Source: a marine gamma proteobacterium HTCC2148 (GTDB lineage: Bacteria > Pseudomonadota > Gammaproteobacteria > Pseudomonadales > Halieaceae). Taken from it: a stretch of DNA of 60,188 nt. The notes under the pieces are model-generated. The model made no database searches. It saw only the letters and a program-made list of their open reading frames with translations, and was not told the DNA's origin. Positions 17,899-25,697 of this stretch are shown here, in pieces. The stretch lies in contig DS999237.1 of assembly GCA_000156295.1 (NCBI GenBank), positions 1-60,188 of the forward strand, written 5' to 3'. The position numbers and the translations under genes were made by a program. Positions within the stretch are counted from its first letter, which is position 1; every line of letters starts with the position of its first letter.

Positions 17899-19080
17899 GT
17901 GTCGTTGAATGGGAAAAAAGCTCAGCAAGAGTCGCTGGAGGCGCAATTAGAGAGCGCAATCGCCCACAGTGACGATGAGCAATGTCTCGAATTGATGAGA
18001 AGCCTGGGCAGGCTATGCCCGGATGACGCCGAGATCCAGCACCGACTGGGGTCGGTTGAAGAGCAGCTGGGTACTGCAGAAAAGGCGCTGGCTGCGCACC
18101 TTTGCTCCATTAGTCTGGCACCCCAAAACCCTCTGACCTATTTATACTCGGGGTTTTGCTTGCAGCAGATGGGCCGACGGGATGAGGCGATCGAGGTATG
18201 GTCATTAGGTTCAGACCTCGAACCCGCGCTGCTAAACCCACCGCACCGCAATGACCCCACAGGGGAGCGACTCGTCGCCGCTGCAACGGCCCTCAGAGAA
18301 CATTTTTCCCAACTACACCGTGATTCGAGCAACACCACAACGCCATCTCACAAAATAACGGGAGCCATCTGGCCTCAAACTACCGACACGCCCTTCAATT
18401 ACCACACTGACCAGCAACGCCCTTCTCTTTTTTATATTCCCGAATTAACCGCCCGCCCCTGGCATGACCTTCAAGGCCTTCGCTGGGTTGAGCACCTCGA
18501 AGCACTCAGTGGCGACATAGTAAAAGAGTTTAGCGATGCACAGGGCAGCTTGCATGCCGTCTGCAGGCCTTATTTGGGTGTCGAAATGAAGCTGGGGCCG
18601 CAATTTACCGAGTTGCAAGGCTCGCTCAATTGGACCGCGCTTGACTTGTACCGAGACGGAAAGTTGCAGAGTAAGGTTGCTCAATATTTTCCAGTCACAC
18701 TCGCTGCACTCGAGCAGGTGCCGCTTTATGGCATGGACAGTCTTCCCTATGAGGTTTTTTTCTCCGTTTTGAAGCCCGGGCAGCACATTAAGCCCCACTT
18801 TGGCCTTTCTAATCACAGCCTGACGATCCACCTTCCTCTTATTGTCCCGCCCGGGTGCTCATTAACCGTGGCCGGCCAACGACGGCAATGGGTCCCAGGG
18901 CGCATATTGGCGTTTGACGACAGTTATATCCATGAGGCGATAAACCCTGGCGGGGAGCAGCGGGTGGTACTCATCTTTTCAATATGGCACCCGGACCTCA
19001 GCAAAGGGGAATGTGATGCCATTCAGCGCAGTTTTACCGCCAGGGCCCGCTGGTTGGCGGCGCGACAGCTGCCACTGTGA
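17899..19080 (+). CDS. TPR protein with aspartyl/asparaginyl beta-hydroxylase domain
   Basis: 393 residues. Residues about 10-115 form two to three TPR-like helix pairs (LGSVEEQLGTAEKALAAHL, GFCLQQMGRRDEAIEVW). Residues about 165-385 form an Asp/Asn beta-hydroxylase domain of the AspH type: LFYIPELTARPWHD, then HFGLSNHSLTIHLPL with His300 and Gly302. The distal site is FDDSYIHEA with His345, followed by Arg355 for 2-oxoglutarate. The HxG in place of HxD is the normal two-histidine iron site of AspH. The start is GTG at 17899 with GAGG upstream. The substrate is unknown. The domain order (TPR then hydroxylase) parallels animal AspH, which modifies secreted proteins, but this protein has no signal peptide. 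Confidence 0.88.
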   Translation: MSLNGKKAQQESLEAQLESAIAHSDDEQCLELMRSLGRLCPDDAEIQHRLGSVEEQLGTAEKALAAHLCSISLAPQNPLTYLYSGFCLQQMGRRDEAIEVWSLGSDLEPALLNPPHRNDPTGERLVAAATALREHFSQLHRDSSNTTTPSHKITGAIWPQTTDTPFNYHTDQQRPSLFYIPELTARPWHDLQGLRWVEHLEALSGDIVKEFSDAQGSLHAVCRPYLGVEMKLGPQFTELQGSLNWTALDLYRDGKLQSKVAQYFPVTLAALEQVPLYGMDSLPYEVFFSVLKPGQHIKPHFGLSNHSLTIHLPLIVPPGCSLTVAGQRRQWVPGRILAFDDSYIHEAINPGGEQRVVLIFSIWHPDLSKGECDAIQRSFTARARWLAARQLPL

Positions 19081-19116
19081 TAGTGTGTTTCATCAACCCA
19101 ATAGCCAAGAAAAAAA

Positions 19117-19821
19117 ATGCTTTCATCTTCTCTAAATACTGAAGAACTGGCGCAAAAATATAGCGCCGATCAGCGAATTCGAATTCCCGATGTCTTACAG
19201 CCAGAGCTTGCACAGCAGTTGCAGGGTCTTTACTACAGCTTGATACCGTTTGAACAGTTGATGTCTGTGCAGGGTCAGAACCGTGCGTTTACCGCCAGCG
19301 AAATGGCAGCAATGAGCGACACTGCGAAACGGCAATTGCAAGAACAACTGGTGCGCCAGGCAGGCGAGGGAGTTGGGTTCCTCTACGGAGGCTATCGGTT
19401 GACAGATGGTCGCGCAAAAAACATCCCCGCGCTTGAACCGCTGCAAACGCTATTTGATTACCTCAATAGCGATGACATGCTAAATTTCGTGCGATCAGTC
19501 ACGGGCGAGGCTGGCTTGGTCGGCGCCGATGGTCATGCCACCCAATACACACCGGGAAATTTCCTTACCCGGCACAGAGATGATCCCGCTGGCGAGCAAA
19601 GGCGTGTTGCCTACGTGTTTAACTTCAGCAAAAGTTGGCACCCGGACTGGGGAGGCTTATTGCAGTTTTTTGAGGAAGACGGCACTCCACGTGACGCCTG
19701 GGCGCCTCAATTCAACAGCTTGGCGCTGTTCGATGTCCGTCATATCCATTCGGTGACCTACGTAACGCCCTTTGCCAGAGAACCCAGGCTATCGATGACT
19801 GGCTGGTTTCACACCGGTTAA
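19117..19821 (+). CDS. 2OG-Fe(II) oxygenase, prolyl-hydroxylase-like (copy 1)
   Basis: 234 residues with a double-stranded beta-helix oxygenase core. The iron ligands are His153 and Asp155 (HRDD) and His211 (HSV), and Arg224 (PRLSMTGW) would bind 2-oxoglutarate. The fold and motifs YTPGNFLTRHRDD and WGGLLQFF resemble the Tpa1/OGFOD1 group of prolyl hydroxylases. It lies 36 bases after the AspH-like gene and is probably co-transcribed with it. A clear paralogue is at 24916-25632. The substrate is unknown; a ribosomal protein, as for OGFOD1, or a surface protein are both possible. Confidence 0.87.
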   Translation: MLSSSLNTEELAQKYSADQRIRIPDVLQPELAQQLQGLYYSLIPFEQLMSVQGQNRAFTASEMAAMSDTAKRQLQEQLVRQAGEGVGFLYGGYRLTDGRAKNIPALEPLQTLFDYLNSDDMLNFVRSVTGEAGLVGADGHATQYTPGNFLTRHRDDPAGEQRRVAYVFNFSKSWHPDWGGLLQFFEEDGTPRDAWAPQFNSLALFDVRHIHSVTYVTPFAREPRLSMTGWFHTG

Positions 19822-20160
19822 AGGGCCCAATTCTCAGTAATCCGGTGCAAAAGTTAGTCATTTGCTGTTTTTGAGGCTCCCGGACTGTGAATATGCCACA
19901 ACAGGGTGCGTTTAAACTTATCTTTCGACCCCCATTTCGGTAGTCTCTGGGTCGGGAAAAAAAGTGCTGAGACACCGAATCCCCCAGGAAGTGCAGACCG
20001 TGCGCGAAAAGTGTGAATTTTCACACTTTTGCCTTTGAGGGCACACATTCGCCAAACGTCTCACATTCGACACATCCAGATTAAATAAGGCCGCAGTCAG
20101 GCTGGGTCTGGTCATCAACTTTTAAATTACATAATGTTCGCAATTACTACAGGGGTAATT
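19822..20160. other. Promoter region of the second TonB receptor
   Basis: A 339-base spacer without a convincing gene. It contains the palindrome at 20007-20030, two direct copies of CACATTCG (about 20043 and 20063) and AT-rich sequence near 20120-20135. A good ribosome-binding site (AGGGG) precedes the ATG at 20161. It probably holds a strong regulated promoter, but I cannot place -35 and -10 with confidence. Confidence 0.5.
20007..20030. promoter_or_regulatory. Perfect inverted repeat, candidate operator upstream of TonB receptor
   Basis: AAAAGTGTGA (20007-20016) and TCACACTTTT (20021-20030) are exact complements around ATTT, 130 bases before the receptor ATG. The core TGTGA-N4-TCACA resembles a CRP site but has a 4-base rather than 6-base spacer, so another dimeric regulator is more likely. 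The right 11 bases recur exactly at 12121-12131, before fecR. Confidence 0.55.
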
Positions 20161-23010
20161 ATGAAGACTAATAAGCTGACTTCCGCGGTCAGACTCGCTA
20201 TTGGTGCTGGTGCAGTGACTGCAGCCATGCCCGTAGCGCAGCTGGCAACGGCACAAGAGCAAATGATCGAAGAAGTGGTCATTACCGGTTCCCGGATCAA
20301 GCGTCCGGATCTAGAAGCGGTAAGCCCTTACACGACCATTGGCGCCGAAGAATTTGCACTTTCAGGCACCATTAACGTTGAACAGAAATTGGCAGAGCTG
20401 CCCTCCACGCTCCCCAGTTTCGGACCCAGCTCTAACAACCCCGGTGACGGCACGGCACGTGTCGACCTTCGCGGCTTGGGTACGTCCCGCACGCTGGTGC
20501 TGGTTAACGGCCGCCGCTGGATTCCAGCAACTCAGTCTGGCGTTGTTGACCTTAACACCATCCCCGGCACGCTCATTAAGCGCGTTGACGTGGTTACTGG
20601 TGGTGCGTCTGCCGTATACGGTTCCGATGCGATTGCAGGTGTTGTTAACTTCAACATGATCGACGATTTCGAAGGTGTTGAAATCACCGGTCTGTATGAC
20701 ATGACCTCTGACAGCGACGCTGAGAAATACAACATCGATATCACGATGGGCGGTAACTTCGCCGAAGGTCGTGGTAACGCTGTTATCTACGCTTCTTACA
20801 GCAAGCGTGAAGCATTGTTCCAGGGCGATCGCAAGTTCTCTGACGTAGCCCTTACAGAGAACACCGATGCCAACGGCAGACCAATCCTGTCGCCTGGTGG
20901 CTCTTCAGGTGTTCCGGGCACTCGTTTGTTCGATAACCCCACTGATCCAGTTACCGGTAATTCGCTGGGTACATTCGGACCCAATGGCGAAGCGCTTCCC
21001 TGGGTTGAGCCAGATAGCCGCTTTAACTACGCGCCAGACAACTTCTTGCAGTTGCCGCAGGAACGCTACCTGATCAGCGCCTTCTCTCACTACGACGTGA
21101 ACGAAAAGGTACGCGCCTACGGTGAGTTCGCTTATTCCTACAACAAAGTTCCTCAGGAATTGGCACCTACTCCAGCGTTTACTACGGTTGAAATCAACCC
21201 GGACAGCGCCTTCTTCTCAACTGAAGCACAGCGCGCGCTCGACACCATCCGCACCGATACTAACGGTGACGGCGTAGTTAATGGTGACGACAATGCCCTG
21301 GGCTTTATTGGTCGTCGTATGGTTGAGAACGGCTCACGCCAGTCTATTGACGTGCGGGATGCATTCCGCGTTCTGGTGGGTGCTGATGGCGACATCAGCG
21401 ACAACTGGTCTTACGATGCTTACTACAGCTACTCAAACCTGGACCAGTCCAACTCGTTGAACAACGACGTGTCAGCCTCGCGATTCATTCAAGCGGTTGC
21501 CACCAACGATGCTGGTACAGCGTGTCAGGATCCTTCTGGCGGTTGTGTTCCCATGAACATTTTCGGTGCAGGCAACATCAGTCGAGCGGCTGTTGACTTC
21601 GTCAACATCGGCGCGACCAACGTAACCAGCATCAGCCAGGAAGTGCTTTCAGCCAGTGTATTCGGTGACCTTTGGACCATTCCTTCTGCCGATTACCCTG
21701 TGGCTGTTGTATTGGGCTACGAGCACCGCTCAGACGAGTCTTCTTACCGCCCGGATACTTTCCTGGCCTCTGGCGACGTACTGGGCTTTAACGCCGGTGA
21801 AGCGACAGCAGGACGCTACAAAGCTTCTGAGTTCTTCGCTGAAGTCTCTATCCCTCTACTGTCAGACAAGCCTTTCGCTGAGGACCTCACACTGTGGGGT
21901 GCTGCTCGTACTTCCGACTACAGCAACCTTGACGATCGTGTGAATTCGTTCGCCACGGCAGTTAACTGGTCGCCATTGGAAAGCTTCAAGCTGCGCTTTG
22001 GTTATCAGGAAGCGGTTCGTGCACCAAACGTGTCTGAATTGTTCCTGGGCCAGTCAAATGGCTTCCCGGGTGCAGACGACCCTTGTAGTGTTGGTGGTTT
22101 CCAACCCGGTGTTACCGATGTCGGCCTTTGTGTCGCCAGCGGCGTGAATCCTGCTGATGTTGGTAAATTCACCCAGGCAAACAGCCAGATTGAAGGACGC
22201 TTCGGCGGTAACCCCGATCTGGAAGAAGAGACTTCAAACACCTACACAGTAGGATTTGTTTGGCAGCCTCTGGACAGCCTGGATATCACGGTTGACTACT
22301 ACGACATCGAAGTTGAAGACGCGATCTCCGTTCTTGGTGGCAGCGTAACTAACGTTTTGGACCTTTGTTACAACGTGGTTCAGAACGCTGGCTCCGACTT
22401 CTGCACAGCGATTAATCGCCGCGCGGATGGCAACGTGGATCGAGTTGACGTTCTTAACGCCAACATCGGTAAAATCGAGACTTCTGGTGTCGACTTTAAC
22501 CTTTACTACTCCACCGACTTCGGCTTCGGCTTCGGCGGCAACGGTTCTACACTGGGCATCAACTTCAACAGCACCTGGCTGGACGAGTTCGATGTTACTC
22601 CGGTTGCAGAACTGGGTGATCGTGTAGACGTTTGTGCCGGCAACTTCGGTAACACCTGTGGTTCACCACTGCCTGAAATCCAGTGGAACACCCGTGCCAC
22701 TTGGCAGTCTGGTGGCTGGACGTTCTCTGGTCTGCTGCGTTACATCGGTGAGACCGATGATGACCAGATCGAGAATGGCGGCGTTGCTAAAGGCGAGCTT
22801 GCTGCTCCGACTATCGGCGACGAGTACTACCTGGACCTGACTGTTGCCTACGCTTTCGAGCAGGGCCTCAACCTCAGCTTCGGTGCTGAAAACGTCCTCG
22901 ATACTGAGCCTACTAAGCTCGGAGACTCGCAGGAGCAAGCAAACACGTTCCCATCAACTTATTCGTTGTTTGGACCGCGTTACTTCGTTAGTGCAGCTTA
23001 CAAGTTCTAA
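20161..23010 (+). CDS. TonB-dependent receptor (no STN domain)
   Basis: Outer-membrane active-transport receptor of 949 residues. The signal peptide is residues 1 to about 32 (cleaved after ATAQ), followed by the TonB-box region EEVVITGSRIKRPD. Then come the plug (VDLRGLGTSRTLVLVNGRRW, GGASAVYGSDAIAGVVNF) and a barrel ending in KF. Extracellular loops hold cysteine pairs (CQDPSGGC, DDPCSVGG with GLCVASG). The ATG at 20161 follows AGGGG; a start 27 bases upstream lacks this. Codons strongly favour GGT, GCT, GTT, CGT, AAC, TTC and GAC, unlike its neighbours, which suggests very high expression. A strong terminator follows. The substrate is unknown. Confidence 0.94.
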   Translation: MKTNKLTSAVRLAIGAGAVTAAMPVAQLATAQEQMIEEVVITGSRIKRPDLEAVSPYTTIGAEEFALSGTINVEQKLAELPSTLPSFGPSSNNPGDGTARVDLRGLGTSRTLVLVNGRRWIPATQSGVVDLNTIPGTLIKRVDVVTGGASAVYGSDAIAGVVNFNMIDDFEGVEITGLYDMTSDSDAEKYNIDITMGGNFAEGRGNAVIYASYSKREALFQGDRKFSDVALTENTDANGRPILSPGGSSGVPGTRLFDNPTDPVTGNSLGTFGPNGEALPWVEPDSRFNYAPDNFLQLPQERYLISAFSHYDVNEKVRAYGEFAYSYNKVPQELAPTPAFTTVEINPDSAFFSTEAQRALDTIRTDTNGDGVVNGDDNALGFIGRRMVENGSRQSIDVRDAFRVLVGADGDISDNWSYDAYYSYSNLDQSNSLNNDVSASRFIQAVATNDAGTACQDPSGGCVPMNIFGAGNISRAAVDFVNIGATNVTSISQEVLSASVFGDLWTIPSADYPVAVVLGYEHRSDESSYRPDTFLASGDVLGFNAGEATAGRYKASEFFAEVSIPLLSDKPFAEDLTLWGAARTSDYSNLDDRVNSFATAVNWSPLESFKLRFGYQEAVRAPNVSELFLGQSNGFPGADDPCSVGGFQPGVTDVGLCVASGVNPADVGKFTQANSQIEGRFGGNPDLEEETSNTYTVGFVWQPLDSLDITVDYYDIEVEDAISVLGGSVTNVLDLCYNVVQNAGSDFCTAINRRADGNVDRVDVLNANIGKIETSGVDFNLYYSTDFGFGFGGNGSTLGINFNSTWLDEFDVTPVAELGDRVDVCAGNFGNTCGSPLPEIQWNTRATWQSGGWTFSGLLRYIGETDDDQIENGGVAKGELAAPTIGDEYYLDLTVAYAFEQGLNLSFGAENVLDTEPTKLGDSQEQANTFPSTYSLFGPRYFVSAAYKF

Positions 23011-23032
23011 TCAGCGCTTAAACTGCTAAACT

Positions 23033-23065
23033 AAAACGGCGGGCTCAGGCCCGCCGTTTTTTTTT
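23033..23065 (+). terminator. Rho-independent terminator after the TonB receptor gene
   Basis: A 12-base perfect stem (AAAACGGCGGGC with its complement) with loop TCAG is followed by a run of nine T within and after the right arm. It lies 23 bases after the receptor stop and isolates the receptor transcript from the TPR-oxygenase gene at 23083. Confidence 0.93.
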
Positions 23066-23082
23066 GTCCCGGATTCAGGCTA

Positions 23083-24915
23083 ATGCCAACTGACCCTCGT
23101 GTACGCTACCAGGCACTGCTTCAACAGCTTTCCAAGCTAGTTCAAAGTAATCCAAAGCTTGCTCTGAAAAAAATTCAGGAACACTTGCGACAGCGACCAG
23201 CCGATGCAAATTTTCTTCACTTGAAGGGACTCGCAAAGGCGGATATGGGATTACATGATGCAGCGATAGAGGCAATGCGAGCATCACTGAAGGCCCACCG
23301 TCAACAGCCTGAAGTACACAATAACCTCGCTAACAGCTACAAAGCTATTGGGCAAACCGAGCGTGCAGAGCAGCACTATCGCGACGCGATCACACTCAAT
23401 CCAAATTATCTCGACGCCTTTAAAAACCTTGGATTATTGCTGCAATCAACTGGTGACCTGTCAAACGCCATAACTTTTTTACAGCGCGCAGTTGACCTGT
23501 CTACTCAAAAGGCGCCCATGCTCACCGCGTTAGGTAATGTCTATCGCGAACAGGAGCTGTTCCAGCAGGCAGTACCCTGTTACCAGGCCGCATTACAAAT
23601 TAATCCAAGTTACGTCAATGCGATTCACAATCTGGGACTTTGTTACAAGCTTACTGAAGAACTGGAACAGGCACGCATCTGTTTCGAAAGGGCAGCCGCA
23701 ATTGCGCCTGATGTTGCTGAGATAGATGTCAGTTTGGGCAATGTTGCATTCGAACTTAAGGATTACCAGACAGCAGAAAACTGCTTTGAAAACGCGATTC
23801 ACAAGGAATCGGGCTATGTACTGGCGCACGAGACCCTGAGTGAACTTAAGTGGCAGTTGGGAAAAACAGACAGCTATTTAAGCTCCTATGAAATCGCTTT
23901 GAAAGAGCGACCCCAGGACATGGCTCTTCGTCATTCCCTATTGCGGCTCTTAATCAATAGTCAGCGCTATGATGAAGCGCGGGACCTTGTTGATCGAACA
24001 ATGCACACCACACAAACGCCTGAGCTGTTGCGTGCCACTGGCGAGCTATATGCCAACGACGGTGACTATGTACAGGCAAGGCAAAACTTTGAGGCGTCTC
24101 TAAAGCTGGCCCCATCCACCGAGGTCACTCAAGACCTTGTTAAGTTAATGCTGATCAAAGCCGACTATGACGCAGCTTTGCCTCTGCTGGATTCGCTGCT
24201 AGTCATTCAACCAAACAATCAGCTTAACTGGGCATTAACTGGAACAGCCTGGCGACTTCTCGGTGATGAGCGCTACCAGTGGCTGATTGATTACAATAGA
24301 GATGTTCAGGTAAGCACCCTGCCAACGCCACCAGGTTACCGCTCGCTGACTGACTTTTTACAGCACTTACAAAGCGTATTGTTAAACATGCATAGCACTC
24401 AAGCCGCGCCTATGCGACAGACCCTGGTTGAAGGCACCCAAACACCTGGACGGCTGCTGCACAAATCGGATCCAGTGATTCAGCTCTATCGCTCTGCGTT
24501 GTCAGCGGCGGTGAAGGACTACATAAGTCGGATGCCCAATGATACTGAGCACCCTTTATTTTCTCGGAAGTCATCGGCGTTTGAATTTTCTGGTTCTTGG
24601 TCAGTAAAGCTGCGCAGCAATGGCTATCATGTCAATCATGTTCACCCTGAGGGCTGGATCAGCTCCGCTTGTTATATTCATTTGCCCTCCAGTATGGGCA
24701 ATCAAGACAGCACGGCCGGCTGTATTAAGTTTGGTGAAAGCCCTCTGGATTTAGGAAACAGAGAGATCGTTGAAAGAGTGATCCATCCACTGCCGGGTCA
24801 ACTTGCGCTATTTCCCTCCTACGCCTGGCACGGCACATTCGACTTCGATTGCGCGGAAGACGACTTCAGACTGACGGCACCGTTTGACGTAATACCGATA
24901 AAAAAACAGCCTTAA
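23083..24915 (+). CDS. TPR protein with C-terminal putative 2OG-Fe(II) oxygenase domain
   Basis: 610 residues. About residues 15-400 hold ten or so TPR repeats (for example VHNNLANSYKAIGQTERAEQHY and ALGNVYREQELFQQAVPCY). The C-terminal 200 residues match the 2OG-FeII_Oxy_5 type: VNHVHPEGWISSACYIHLP with His519 and His521, FPSYAWHGT with His583, and Arg596 in DDFRLTAPF. The TPR part presumably recruits a protein substrate, which is not identified. Its stop (24913-24915) directly abuts the stop of the convergent oxygenase gene, with no base between them. No signal peptide. Confidence 0.88.
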   Translation: MPTDPRVRYQALLQQLSKLVQSNPKLALKKIQEHLRQRPADANFLHLKGLAKADMGLHDAAIEAMRASLKAHRQQPEVHNNLANSYKAIGQTERAEQHYRDAITLNPNYLDAFKNLGLLLQSTGDLSNAITFLQRAVDLSTQKAPMLTALGNVYREQELFQQAVPCYQAALQINPSYVNAIHNLGLCYKLTEELEQARICFERAAAIAPDVAEIDVSLGNVAFELKDYQTAENCFENAIHKESGYVLAHETLSELKWQLGKTDSYLSSYEIALKERPQDMALRHSLLRLLINSQRYDEARDLVDRTMHTTQTPELLRATGELYANDGDYVQARQNFEASLKLAPSTEVTQDLVKLMLIKADYDAALPLLDSLLVIQPNNQLNWALTGTAWRLLGDERYQWLIDYNRDVQVSTLPTPPGYRSLTDFLQHLQSVLLNMHSTQAAPMRQTLVEGTQTPGRLLHKSDPVIQLYRSALSAAVKDYISRMPNDTEHPLFSRKSSAFEFSGSWSVKLRSNGYHVNHVHPEGWISSACYIHLPSSMGNQDSTAGCIKFGESPLDLGNREIVERVIHPLPGQLALFPSYAWHGTFDFDCAEDDFRLTAPFDVIPIKKQP

Positions 24916-25632
24916 TCAACTTCGGGGATCTTTACCGGTTCGAAACCATCCTGTGATTGACAGGCGCGGGCCCGATGCGAAAGGCGTTACAAACTCTACG
25001 GCATGACTCTGTGGTATTTGAAACACGTTCAAGGTGTTAAATGCGGGTAAAAAACCCTCTTCGATATTACCTTGCCCATTAAAAAACTGCAGGGCACCAC
25101 CCCAATTCGGGTTCCAGTTTTTAGTCATACTGATGACATAGGCAGCTACTCGGTTTTTACCACCGATATCGTCATCATGAGTGGTGAGGAAGTGGCCGGC
25201 CTCAAAGCAAGTCGCCTGAGCATCACAGAAACCTATCTCCGGTCGCCCAAGTAACTCTCGGCCAAAATCAAGAAATGCTTCACTGTTAAGGAACTCGAAC
25301 AATGTGCTAAAGAAATGTCCGGGTAGAGTACGATCATGGTAAACGTCATAGATTGGCACTGCTTTGTAGCGATACTGAAATCCATTCATCGCCCCTGCAT
25401 AAATCATTTCATCAAATTGCAGGCTCTGAGCGTCTGTCCAAACAGAAGCACTGTCCGAACCAATGTCCACATGCTCTTCGTTGCGATTGAACGCGAGGTT
25501 CCATTGTTTCTGGTTGGCGAGACTGCGATACAGCTGTTCTGCGCTTGCATCATCAAGTAGACCTGGAACCTGTATTCGTCGCCGCTGGGAAAACTGCTCG
25601 GTCCAATCAGCGGCATTGGCAGCAAGCCTCAT
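24916..25632 (-). CDS. 2OG-Fe(II) oxygenase, prolyl-hydroxylase-like (copy 2)
   Basis: 238 residues, clearly paralogous to the protein at 19117-19821. Shared blocks are GHFLTTHDDD, NWNPNWGGALQFF, AFNTLNVF and EFVTPFASGPRLSITGWF. The iron ligands are His152, Asp154 and His210, with Arg223 for 2-oxoglutarate. All key residues are kept, so it should be active. The N-terminal half has diverged strongly from copy 1, suggesting a different substrate. It is transcribed divergently from the TPR-sulfotransferase gene 65 bases away and convergently with the TPR-oxygenase. Confidence 0.87.
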   Translation of the reverse strand: MRLAANAADWTEQFSQRRRIQVPGLLDDASAEQLYRSLANQKQWNLAFNRNEEHVDIGSDSASVWTDAQSLQFDEMIYAGAMNGFQYRYKAVPIYDVYHDRTLPGHFFSTLFEFLNSEAFLDFGRELLGRPEIGFCDAQATCFEAGHFLTTHDDDIGGKNRVAAYVISMTKNWNPNWGGALQFFNGQGNIEEGFLPAFNTLNVFQIPQSHAVEFVTPFASGPRLSITGWFRTGKDPRS

Positions 25633-25697
25633 TGATGGCCCCTTTATAAATGCATTTACGATGTGTCCTGCAGCTTCCTAATGTATCATCTTCTCCC

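Noticed and set aside
20007-20030. CRP binding site before the second receptor
   Set aside because: TGTGA and TCACA are 4 bases apart; CRP needs 6. Kept only as an unassigned operator.
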